40,979 nt of DNA from positions 1 to 40,979 of the forward strand of contig JAJJLU010000458.1 of the NCBI GenBank assembly GCA_023807065.1, read 5' to 3'. The notes under the pieces are model-generated. The model did not search any database, had not been told where the DNA came from, and worked only from the letters and a program-made list of their open reading frames with translations. Of this stretch, positions 9,037 to 18,545 are shown in pieces. Source of the stretch: Isotricha intestinalis (taxonomy: Eukaryota; Ciliophora; Litostomatea; Vestibuliferida; Isotrichidae). Position 1 is the stretch's first letter. Each line of letters starts with the position of its first letter. Position numbers and translations under genes: made by a program.

Positions 9037-10005
9037 CTAAAAAACAAACTTTTCAATATCATTAAAAATAGTAGCTTTATTATAACTAATAGCAGCAGTC
9101 ATAATATCTAAATATTTATCAGTATTTAAAATATCTATATCTTTTATTTGTTTATTTTTAAAATTATAAACATTACCAAAGCATTTATAAACATCTCCAA
9201 AATAATCTTTTTCCATAATAACATTTCTAAAAATAAATAATTTTTTGCAGATATCATTAACTTCCTTAATATTTAAATCTTCTTCTTTAATAATTTTATC
9301 ATTATCATATTTACATAAATCTTTGACATTCCCATTATCATCATATTTACAAACAAATCCATCAACAAATTCATTTTCTTCATATTTTCCATAAAAACAT
9401 TCTTCTAAAGTAGATGAATAAAATAAGCAATTTTCTCCTTCTCTTTCACCTTTAATATTTAAATAACCATGATAAACATAATAATCATCTTCTTCTTTAT
9501 ATAAATAAGTACCTTTATTATAAATATTATTTTCAAAAAGACCAATAAAAGCAGAAAAATTAGCATTATCAAAATCAGAGAATGGTTTTTTTTTTGATGA
9601 TTCACTTATCCATAAATTTACTCCTCTATTATTTCTATTATCATTTTTCCATAAACCAAAATAAAATTCTTGATTTCTAATTCCATTTTTTATTTCTGGT
9701 TTAAATTCATAAAAACCATGTTTATCTCTTTTATCTTCTGAATAATAACCAAAATATGAATCTCCGTTTGAATAATTATTTATACAATATCCTTCTCTTT
9801 CAAATAATTCATTTAATACTCCTAGAAATTTATTCTCTATTTTTGCACAATACATATTTGAACTTTCTTCATCTCCTTCCCATTTTTTTATTATTACATC
9901 TTCTTCTTTATATTCTAAATTTCTCTCTATGTCACGAGATATTGTTATTTAATCAAAATGCATTTTTTCTGATTTTTTTGGACTTGATGCTGTTTTTACT
10001 GACAT
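9037..10005 (-). CDS. MORN-like repeat protein, in-frame TAA at codon 19
   Basis: The uninterrupted frame from ATG 9855 to a TAG stop encodes 272 residues with MORN-like glycine/aromatic repeats (SYFGYYSEDKRDKHGFYEF, FYFGLWKNDNRNNRG, CFYGKYEENEFVDG) and a Lys/Asp-rich C-terminal part. MORN repeats commonly mediate membrane or cortical attachment. The same frame stays open upstream through a hydrophilic stretch (SRDIERNLEYKEED) to one TAA at 9951-9949, and beyond it to an ATG at 10005 that gives 18 residues, MSVKTASSPKKSEKMHFD. The intended protein was therefore probably about 322 residues with a Gln or similar codon at 19. No clean intron removes the stop; only a weak 75-nt GT...GAG candidate would. 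Translation may now begin at 9855, or the gene is newly broken. Confidence 0.6.
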
Positions 10006-10992
10006 TAGTTTTTTTTTAATTATTTTTTTATATTGCAAATGGGAGTTTTTTATTTATGATCTTTTGATTTATTATTTTTTTTAGTTCTTTTTTATTATTT
10101 TTATTTTTTAAAAAGAAGAATATAGGTTTTTCACTCTTTATTATTTGTTTATATAAAAATAAGAAATTTAAGAAAATATAGTAAAATTATTAATGTTAAT
10201 TATAGTGTTTTTATAATATATTGATTTAATAATGTTTGAACAATTAATATCAAGATATAGGTTTTTACCTTTTTTTTGAATTTTTTTTATTACTTAAATA
10301 TATAATAACTAAATAACATTCTATAATATAACAAATAAATACTCTAGTAATAGTATTTTTATTTAATTAGTAAACAGTTTCTGTTTTTTTATAATATAAA
10401 TTCCTTTAACTATATATTATATTGACTCAATTTTTTCATTGATACATTTTATGTCCCAGTTTATAAAGTGAATTTCATTTATTTAGAAATTATTAATTAA
10501 TATAATTTGAAACTTTGAATATAAACATTTTTATCAGAATGTAAATTATATAATATAATAAAAAAAAGTTGCAGGATAAAAATCGAAAAATCTTGTTTTT
10601 ATGATATTATATATCTTCATATTTTTTTTCTTTTATTATTTATTTTTTTGAACTACTTAATTTAATTATTCAAATACTCATTAATATAAAAACTTTTTTC
10701 AAAAAATTAATGTTTTTAAATTAATATATATTTTTTCTATCCTCACATTAATTCAAATATTTTATAATATATAAAAAGATAAATATATGAAATAGTGCAT
10801 TATTTTTTTAATAATAATTTAAATAAAAGTCTAATAATTTTAAAAAAGAAAATTAAAAACAAATTTAAAAGTACCTCTTTAATTTTTAGATTTAAGTTTA
10901 TAATTATAATTTATAAACTTTAAATTATAAATCTGATCAGAATTCTAGTAAAATTATTTAAAAGGAATATTCTTTTTATAAACAAATAAATA
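10006..10992. other. Divergent intergenic region, nothing recognised
   Basis: About 1 kb between the starts of the MORN-like gene (-) and the cyclin gene (+). It presumably holds both promoters. It is rich in T/A homopolymers; no RNA gene, repeat array or protein-like frame was found. Confidence 0.4.
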
Positions 10993-12282
10993 ATGTCTAT
11001 TAATATTGAGTCTTTAAATGAAAATATTTTAACAAATAGAAGTAAAAAACCAATTATTTCAAAATCAAAAAAGCCAAACACAACAAAATTAGAAAATAAA
11101 GCTAAATCTAAACTTCCTCTTCATACAATAAATGAAAATGACAAAAATGAAAATAACATAAAAAGGAAATTATTTACTAAAGAAGATTCAATAATAAAAG
11201 AAAATGAAAAAACAAATTCAACTTTTTCTTTTGAATCAATAAAAGAAAAAAAAGAAGAAAATAAAAATAAAATTTCATATAATATGGAAAATTTACTTAT
11301 AAATATATCATTGAAAGAAAAAAATAAATTTAGAAAAGAAGAATATTTACAAATATATTCAAAAAATATAAGAGATGAATATTCAAATTTAATAATAAAT
11401 TCATTATTAAATGATGAAGAAATAAATGAAAATTATTTATCTTCTCATAAAATAACAGAAAGAATGAGAACAAGAATGATAGATTGGATGATTGAAGTAT
11501 TATGTAATTATAATTGTGATGAAAGTACTTATTTTGAAAGTGTAAATTTAATGGATAGATATTTTAAAGTATGTCAAATTCAAAATAAAATATTACAACC
11601 TCCTCAATTACATTTAATTGGAGTTACTTGTATGTTTATTGCTAGTAAATATAATGATATTTATCCTTTAAGATTAAAAATTTTACATGAGAAAATTGCT
11701 CATAGAAAATTAAGTACAAAAGAAATTAAAAAAAAAGAAAATGAAATTACAAAATTGTTAAATTATATTATTGGATTACCTACAATGTGGGATTTTATTA
11801 ATTTTTTCATTCAAGAAATTTTCTTTGTTAATTGCAACAATTATCATATTAAAAGTAATATACTGTTAGAAACTTATAATATAATTGATAAAAAGAATAA
11901 AAATTTAGATAAAAATTATTCTGAAATAATAAATAAATTATATACTAAAAATATGATAAATTTATTAAGTCATGTTTGTTGTTATTTAGCAAAAATGAAT
12001 TGTCATGATTATAATTTAATGCAATTAAAACCTAGTTTACTTGCTGCTTCAACTATATTTGTAGCTATTAAAATTTGTGAACAAATTAATAAAGAAGATT
12101 ATATTAATGATTATTTTAATACTAAATTAAGAGAAATTAGTCAAAAAAGTGAAAATGATATTATTAAAGTTTCTCAAAAAATTTTATATAATGCTCAAAA
12201 TTTCGATGATTTATTCAGTGGACTTGATAATTTAAAAAAATATCATTTTGATAAAATTTTGGAATTAAAGGATACAAAATAA
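10993..12282 (+). CDS. Mitotic-type (A/B-like) cyclin
   Basis: A 429-residue protein with a disordered Lys/Asn-rich N-terminus (1-115) and two cyclin folds. The cyclin-box signature is MRTRMIDWMIEV at about 157-168 (compare MRAILVDWLIEV), followed by LMDRYF and QLHLIGVTCMFIASKYNDIYP, which in cyclins contact the CDK. The C-terminal cyclin fold spans about 265-405 (LKPSLLAASTIFVAIKICEQ). A/B-type cyclins activate CDK1 for mitosis; here the partner is inferred. No canonical destruction box RxxLxxI/VxN is obvious in the N-terminus, so its turnover may differ. It is upstream of and co-oriented with the SAMHD1-like gene. Confidence 0.88.
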   Translation: MSINIESLNENILTNRSKKPIISKSKKPNTTKLENKAKSKLPLHTINENDKNENNIKRKLFTKEDSIIKENEKTNSTFSFESIKEKKEENKNKISYNMENLLINISLKEKNKFRKEEYLQIYSKNIRDEYSNLIINSLLNDEEINENYLSSHKITERMRTRMIDWMIEVLCNYNCDESTYFESVNLMDRYFKVCQIQNKILQPPQLHLIGVTCMFIASKYNDIYPLRLKILHEKIAHRKLSTKEIKKKENEITKLLNYIIGLPTMWDFINFFIQEIFFVNCNNYHIKSNILLETYNIIDKKNKNLDKNYSEIINKLYTKNMINLLSHVCCYLAKMNCHDYNLMQLKPSLLAASTIFVAIKICEQINKEDYINDYFNTKLREISQKSENDIIKVSQKILYNAQNFDDLFSGLDNLKKYHFDKILELKDTK

Positions 12283-12600
12283 AATTTCAAAGATATTATA
12301 TTAAATTTTTTTATTTATGGATTATTGTATATTTTATTTTTTTGGATATATAAATAGATTAATTTAGAAAATTTTTATTTTTAATTTAAATTTACATAAA
12401 AATTATAATTTATATACATAATTTCAATTTAATCAAAATCAATAGTTATTGTCTTATCTTTCTTCTTCTTATTCTTTTTTATTTTAATTCCCTTTCAATA
12501 ATATCATCTAATAATAAAACTATTTAAAATAATAATAATTCCAATTTTTAGATAAAAATAATTTCTTTATAAAATTTAATAAAAACTTTAAAAAAATAAA
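12283..12600. other. 318-nt intergenic spacer
   Basis: An A+T-rich spacer between the cyclin and dNTPase genes, with a short pyrimidine-rich tract (CTTTCTTCTTCTTATTC) near 12460. No gene or repeat is seen. It likely holds the cyclin 3' end and the promoter of the next gene. Confidence 0.4.
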
Positions 12601-14145
12601 ATGGATTCCCAAAATACAAATGATTTCCAAGAACATATGTATTCAAATATATCATTATTAAAGATTCAAAATTTTCAAAATCAAAATAATATATTACCTC
12701 AATTATCTCCAATTCAAGAATCATATAAAACATTATATGATCCAATACATAAATATATAACATTTCCAGAAAAAATGTGGGAAATAATAGACACTCCTGA
12801 ATTTCAAAGATTAAGAAGATTAAAGCAATTATCAACAACATCATTTATATATTTAGGAGCAAATCATACAAGATTTGAGCATTGTATTGGAACTGGATTT
12901 TTATCTAGAGATTTAGTTAAAAAAGGTTTTAAAAGTTTAAATACTGAAAATAATTATTTTATTGAATGCGTTTCATATGCTGGTTTATGTCATGATATTG
13001 CTCATGGTCCTTTTAGTCATACTTTTAATAGAATTTTAAATTCACTAAATATAGGAGCAAATTGGGAACATGAAAAATTCAGTGAAGATATATTAAACTA
13101 TTTAATTGATAAAAATTATATTGAAGGAATTGATTCTGATATGTTAAAATTAATTACTTCTTTAATTATAGGAGATAAAAAAGTTAAAACTGAACATGAT
13201 TGGATTTATCAAATTGTTGCTAATAAAACTAATTCTATTGATGTTGATAAATTTGATTATATATGTAGAGATATTTATCATTTAGGAATTCAAACTCTTT
13301 CTGTTGATTATGCTAGAGTGTTTATGGATATTAATGTTATAGATGAAAAAATATGCTTTAATGAAAAAAATGATTTAACTCTTGCTTCTATTTTTGAAAG
13401 TCGTTATAATTTACATAAAAAAGTATATCAACATAATAAAAATATTTGTATTGAAGCTATGGTAAGAGATGCTTTAAAATTAAGTAATGAATATTTTCAT
13501 TTTGAAAATTGTATAAATTCAGCAGAAAAATTTTTAGAATTAGATGATTCTATTATTGAGATTGTTAAAAATTTTTCTAATAATCCAAATGTTGATATAC
13601 AAGAAAATCATAATTTACAAAAAGCTGAAAAAATTATTAATGATTTATATAATAGAAATACTTATAGATTTGTTGGTGAAATTTTAATTCCAAATAATCA
13701 ATATTATGTTCCTGATATTCAAGAATTTTTATCGTATGATAATCCAAAAGATGAATTTTATTTAACTGAAGAAGATATTGAAATATCTAAAACTTCAATT
13801 GATTATGGTTATGGAAAAAAAAATCCTTTTAATACTATTTATTTTTATAATCCTAAAGTTCCTGGTAAATGGTTTAAAAAATTACAAAATCATTCTATTA
13901 TGACTCCTGATATTTTCAAAGAATATTATATTAAAATTATATGTAAAGATCAAAATAAAATGGAAAGAGCTAATAAATTATTTGAATTACTTAAAGAAAG
14001 ATTAAAAAGACAATGGAGTTTAAGTAGTCCGGTTAAAGTTAAAGAAAGTAAATTTAATTATGAAAGTAATAATTATACCGCATCGAAAAATAATTTGTTA
14101 AATCATAAAAGAGATAGAATAGATAATAATGTGAATAATAATTAA
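12601..14145 (+). CDS. SAMHD1: SAMHD1-type dNTP triphosphohydrolase
   Basis: A 514-residue HD-domain protein that by family hydrolyses dNTPs to deoxynucleoside and triphosphate, limiting dNTP pools. The metal-binding HD set is intact: His94 (TRFEHC), His131-Asp132 (GLCHD, then HGPFSH) and Asp216 in IDVDKFDYICRD, matching human H167, H206/D207 and D311. Similarity runs to the C-terminus, for example DYGYGKKNPFNTIYFYNP, the lobe involved in tetramer formation in SAMHD1. The N-terminal SAM domain of animals is missing; the first 40 residues are Asn/Gln-rich. With a cyclin next door an S-phase role is tempting, but adjacency is not evidence. The symbol denotes the orthologous family. Confidence 0.92.
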   Translation: MDSQNTNDFQEHMYSNISLLKIQNFQNQNNILPQLSPIQESYKTLYDPIHKYITFPEKMWEIIDTPEFQRLRRLKQLSTTSFIYLGANHTRFEHCIGTGFLSRDLVKKGFKSLNTENNYFIECVSYAGLCHDIAHGPFSHTFNRILNSLNIGANWEHEKFSEDILNYLIDKNYIEGIDSDMLKLITSLIIGDKKVKTEHDWIYQIVANKTNSIDVDKFDYICRDIYHLGIQTLSVDYARVFMDINVIDEKICFNEKNDLTLASIFESRYNLHKKVYQHNKNICIEAMVRDALKLSNEYFHFENCINSAEKFLELDDSIIEIVKNFSNNPNVDIQENHNLQKAEKIINDLYNRNTYRFVGEILIPNNQYYVPDIQEFLSYDNPKDEFYLTEEDIEISKTSIDYGYGKKNPFNTIYFYNPKVPGKWFKKLQNHSIMTPDIFKEYYIKIICKDQNKMERANKLFELLKERLKRQWSLSSPVKVKESKFNYESNNYTASKNNLLNHKRDRIDNNVNNN

Positions 14146-15475
14146 AAATGATTTTTTTTACTTTAATATATATTATATTTGAAAAGAAAATAAATATATT
14201 TAATTCTGTCAAATTAAAAAATTTTTTTTTAATTTTAAATGAAATTTTTCAAATAAGTTTTATATTTCAAATATATATCAATTTTTCTTTTTAAATTCAA
14301 TTAAAAATTTCGTATGAAAAATATAAAAAAAATTAGAATATTTTTCCTAAATTCAGAATTTTATTTCAAGAATCATCATAGATTTTGAATGATGTTTTTA
14401 AGACAAGAATACAATAAATTATTTTACTATTTAAACTATAATAAAAAAGTTCAAATGAATGTTCAATTTAAATGTTGGAAATGTTAATTCAGGAAATTTA
14501 TTTTTCTTTTAATATCAAATTCTATTTTTAGTTTGTTTTCTCTTCTTTACTTTTTTTATATTATTCTTTAAGTTGTATTATTCTTTTTTCTGACTCATTT
14601 ATTTTTGGTTTGGAAATCTTCTATGTTTTTAATTTAAAACATAAAATCACTCAATATATATGCAAAATTTTATATATAAAGAAATTACTGAATTATGTTT
14701 TAAGATAGTTTCTAAATATATTTCATTTTATTAATTTATTCAATTGTTAAAAAAACGATTAATAACTCTTTTTTATAACACTCAAAAAATCAACACTTTT
14801 AATTCTACTTTTCTTTTATTTCAATTTTATTTAAAACAAAATTCTATAGTCTTCACAGGGTTTTTCAATTAATGATAATATGAAAGACAATAATAATTTA
14901 GGCTCAAAAATACTTTAATATTTCTCCTTTTAATTTTTAACTAAATTTTTTATATAGACTATTTTTCATTTTTAAACAAAATTTAAAAAAATAATCAAGA
15001 AAATTACTTTTTTCTAATAAATTATATAAATTATTAATGGCATCACAAAAATCAAATTAATCTAAACCTCAAAAAATGGTTTGGACTGTTTTAAAATCCT
15101 AGATTGAATATAATTTTTTTTATTAATTTTCAAAATTATAAAAATTCAAAATCAAGAAATAAATGTGAAGTTATTATTAAAGTGATATTTAGAATATCAC
15201 TGAAAAAAATTATTTGAAAGAATATTTATCTTATGCTTAAATGAATTTAATAAATAAAATGTAAATAATTAAAAGATTAAAAAATGAAAATAATCAATAA
15301 AATTATTTAAATAAAAAAGAATAAATTAATATTTTATAAGAAATAAATATTCTTTTCATTTAATTTAAATGATATTTCATTTATTAGATATATGTAAATT
15401 TATAAATAATTTAATTATAAGTAAAATTTATTATGAAAAAAAAATTAAAAATAACAGATAAAAATAAATAAATAA
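14146..15475. other. 1.3-kb intergenic region, possible relic at 15037-15264
   Basis: Mostly featureless A+T-rich DNA between the dNTPase and IQ-MORN genes. From an ATG at 15037 one frame begins MASQKSN, meets TAA, continues SKPQKMVWTVLKS, meets TAG, and goes on to about 15264 with eight further stops. The first part has a protein-like, less A+T-biased look. It could be a dead short gene; no family is recognised and chance is possible. No RNA gene was found. Confidence 0.3.
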
Positions 15476-16708
15476 ATGGGAATAATAAACACATCAAATA
15501 CCTTATGTTGTAATCCAAAATATTTAAAAGAAGAACATAAGATAAATCTCCCTGATTATAATACAATAATCGACGAACAAACAAAAATTCAAAATATAAT
15601 ATTAATCCAGAGTTTTTATCGTGCATTTCGAATTAGAAAATTATATAAAATGACACCAATGGAAAAGAAAAATTTATGTCAAGAAATTCCTTTTTCATAT
15701 TCAACTCAAAAATACGATAATAATGAAAAAATATTAAAACTTCGTTCATTATTACCTAAATTTGAATTAACAGAAAAAGAAAAATTTGAAATTGAATCAA
15801 ATTCATATAAGAAAATAGCTTTATTATATTTTGATAATTCAATTTATAAAGGATATGTAAACAATAAAAATTTACGTTATGGATATGGAGTTTTATATTA
15901 TCCTTCTAGTACAATTTATGAAGGTTTTTTTAAAAATAATAAATTCGAAGGAAGAGGAAGATTATATTGTATTGATGGTTATTTATATGATGGAGATTTT
16001 CATGAAAATTTTTTTTTTGGTTTTGGTAAATTAATATCTTTAGATGGAGTATTTTATAGAGGAAATTGGCAAAATGATAAACAAAATGGTTACGGAGAAG
16101 AAACTTATATTGATGGATCAATTTATATGGGATTTTATTATAACGGGAAAAAAAGAGGAAAGGGAAAATTTATTTGGAAAAATGGAAATTATTATGAAGG
16201 AGAATTTTATGAAGATGAAATAACTGGGAAAGGAACTTATCATTGGAAAGATGGGAAAATATATTATGGAAATTGGAATAAGCATAAAATGGAAGGTACT
16301 GGAATTTTTATTTGGCCTGATTATAAAATGTATATTGGGAATTATAAAGATGATGTTAAAAGTGGTTTTGGAGTATTTTTTTCTAATAATAATAAAAAAT
16401 ATGAAGGATTTTGGAAAGAAGGAAAACAGCATGGAAATGGAATTGTTACTAATAGTTTACAAAAAAAAATATATATGGAATATTTTGAAGGAAAAAAAAT
16501 TAGAACTATTATTGATGAAGATGAAATTAAGGATATTGATATTGATATTAATAAACAAAAAACTATTATTAATTTTGATAAATATTTAGACTATAGTAAT
16601 GAATTGATTAAACAAATTAAAAAAGAATGTAATAAAGATAATGTTTCTGGAATTTCTAATGGAATTAATACTATTAATAGTGAAAATTTTTTAGTGGGAA
16701 TTAAATAA
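15476..16708 (+). CDS. IQ-motif and MORN-repeat protein, possibly N-acylated
   Basis: A 410-residue protein. The N-terminus MGIINTSNTLCC has Gly2 and a nearby Cys pair, as in N-myristoylated and palmitoylated proteins. An IQ motif (IQSFYRAFRIRKLYK, about 43-57) should bind calmodulin or a centrin. About ten MORN repeats follow (about 120-340), each of the form YxGxWxxxxxxGxG (for example GNWQNDKQNGYGEETY and GNWNKHKMEGTGIFIW), then a charged tail. MORN proteins in ciliates and apicomplexans sit at the cortex, basal bodies or axoneme and can bind phosphoinositides. A calcium-responsive cortical scaffold is inferred. It is co-oriented with the WD40 gene 201 nt downstream. Confidence 0.85.
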   Translation: MGIINTSNTLCCNPKYLKEEHKINLPDYNTIIDEQTKIQNIILIQSFYRAFRIRKLYKMTPMEKKNLCQEIPFSYSTQKYDNNEKILKLRSLLPKFELTEKEKFEIESNSYKKIALLYFDNSIYKGYVNNKNLRYGYGVLYYPSSTIYEGFFKNNKFEGRGRLYCIDGYLYDGDFHENFFFGFGKLISLDGVFYRGNWQNDKQNGYGEETYIDGSIYMGFYYNGKKRGKGKFIWKNGNYYEGEFYEDEITGKGTYHWKDGKIYYGNWNKHKMEGTGIFIWPDYKMYIGNYKDDVKSGFGVFFSNNNKKYEGFWKEGKQHGNGIVTNSLQKKIYMEYFEGKKIRTIIDEDEIKDIDIDINKQKTIINFDKYLDYSNELIKQIKKECNKDNVSGISNGINTINSENFLVGIK

Positions 16709-16909
16709 AAATTAATTTTTCTTCTTATGTATAATAGTATAATATTTTTTTGTTTTTGTATATTATTGATAATTTATTTTATTTTTTCATAGAAAATATA
16801 AAAAATATATGTATTTTAATACAAATTTTATCATATAAATTTTTTATAAATCAATGAAATTACTTATTAAATAAATTATAATATAATTGAATAATTAATA
16901 CAATCATTA

Positions 16910-18022
16910 ATGAAATTCACTTTTATTAATCATAATAAAAAATCTAGTTCACTTAATGATTATAATAAAATTCCCTTAAGTAAAATAAATAAACTTTATT
17001 CTTCAAAAGGATTTTCAATCAATAAAAAAAGTATAGAAAAAAACCAAAAATATATTGATTATTCATTAAAACAATATAATATTTATTCAAAATCTAATAA
17101 TAATAATCCTTATATAAATTATATGAAAATAGAAAAAAATAATATTAATTTAAATTATATTCAAACATTATCAGGACATAAAAATATTATTACATCAATG
17201 TCAATTTTTGCTTCTGGAAATTTTATTTCAGTTTCAAGAGATAAATCAATAATAATTTATGATAAAAATTTCAATGAATTACAAAAAATTGAAAATGCTC
17301 ATGAATATAATATTATTAACGGTGTAGATGTAAAAGATGAATCAAATTTTGTAACAAATTCTCTTTATGAAATAAGAATTTGGATTAAAAATAATAATAA
17401 CTTTATATTAAATCAAATAATATCTTATCCTCATCAAGAAATTAAAGATGTTAAATATTGTTTAAATGATAATTTAATTTCTTTAGGATTTGAAAAAATA
17501 TTAAAATTATGGAATTTTAATAATATTTATCAAAATATTATGATAATTAAATGTAATATAATTTGTTTTTATTTGTTAAAAGAAAATAAGATTTTAATTA
17601 CTCTTTGTAATGATGGATTAAGATTTTGGAATATATATAATTATGAATGTCTTTCCTATTTTAAGGATTTATATAAATTTAATGATTATAAATTAAATAA
17701 AATTGATAATGATAAAATTATTATTCAAGGAGAATTTAATGAAAAATCTATTAAAATTTTTTCTATTTCAAATATGAAAACTATTAAAATTTTAAATTAT
17801 GAGTATTTAAATTTTGTTGGGTCGATTCAAGATAAAGGAATTTTTATGTTAGGAAATCAAAAATATTTCTATATTTATAATATTAATGATTATCAATTTA
17901 TTAAAAAAATTAAACATTATCATAATGAAAAATATAGTGTGAATGGGATAATTAAATTAAAAAATGAATTTATTGCATCTTATTCAAATGATAATAAAAT
18001 AAATATTTGGTCATTGAATTAA
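16910..18022 (+). CDS. WD40-repeat protein
   Basis: A 370-residue protein with a basic, Ser/Asn-rich N-terminus (1-80) and about seven divergent WD40 repeats forming one beta-propeller. The clearest are LSGHKNIITSMSIFASGNFISVSRDKSIIIYD (about 86-117), the repeat ending KILKLWNF, DGLRFWNIYN, and the final repeat FIASYSNDNKINIWSL at the very C-terminus. Such proteins are scaffolds without catalysis. No extra domain points to a complex, so the role is unknown. The stop is TAA. Confidence 0.8.
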   Translation: MKFTFINHNKKSSSLNDYNKIPLSKINKLYSSKGFSINKKSIEKNQKYIDYSLKQYNIYSKSNNNNPYINYMKIEKNNINLNYIQTLSGHKNIITSMSIFASGNFISVSRDKSIIIYDKNFNELQKIENAHEYNIINGVDVKDESNFVTNSLYEIRIWIKNNNNFILNQIISYPHQEIKDVKYCLNDNLISLGFEKILKLWNFNNIYQNIMIIKCNIICFYLLKENKILITLCNDGLRFWNIYNYECLSYFKDLYKFNDYKLNKIDNDKIIIQGEFNEKSIKIFSISNMKTIKILNYEYLNFVGSIQDKGIFMLGNQKYFYIYNINDYQFIKKIKHYHNEKYSVNGIIKLKNEFIASYSNDNKINIWSLN

Positions 18023-18545
18023 GTTAATCTTATTACAATTTTAAATTTTTATTTAAATAAAAGATTAATATAATTTATCCATATATATGAAAATTTTACC
18101 AAATTAAAGAAGAAATAATAAAAGTTCATCCTTATAAGGAATTATTATTCATTATAAAAAAGAAAAAATCATTCAAAAACTAAAAGAAATAAAAATAAAA
18201 AGTATTATTTCTAAATTAAATGAAGTACTTATAAAAAATAAAAAACAAATTAAAAAGAGAATAAATTAAAAAATGGGAAATTATAACTTTATTTTTAAAT
18301 ATGTCAAAAAGCTCAAAAATATACATAAATAATTGCTTAATGGAAATTCTAATAGAATGCATGAAATGAAAGATAATGATTTTATAATTTTTTTATTAAA
18401 AATTTTAAAAACATAAAAAATGTTTTATAAAATATATTATATTTTTTACAAATTTATATAAACCATTGATATAAATTGTTTGATATAAATATATGTTATT
18501 TTTTTTGAAAAAAATTTATAATAAAATAAATCCTCAACAATGAAT
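18023..18545. other. 523-nt convergent intergenic region with possible coding relic
   Basis: Between the 3' ends of the WD40 (+) and PKG-like (-) genes. On the + strand a frame from 18150 to a TAA at 18414 reads through TAA at 18267 and 18330, with protein-like ends such as KEKIIQKLKEIKIKS and LLNGNSNRMHEMKDNDF. It may be a fragment of a dead gene, but no family is recognised. No terminator-like or RNA feature was found. Confidence 0.3.

Noticed and set aside
9756..10019. Open + frame of 87 codons opposite the MORN-like gene
   Set aside because: It is a Leu/Phe-rich antisense shadow of A-rich coding on the minus strand, as are many other short frames here; the MORN frame is the coherent one.
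12548..12844. Minus-strand frame of 98 codons over the start of the SAMHD1-like gene
   Set aside because: Antisense shadow; the + frame carries the conserved HD-domain protein.
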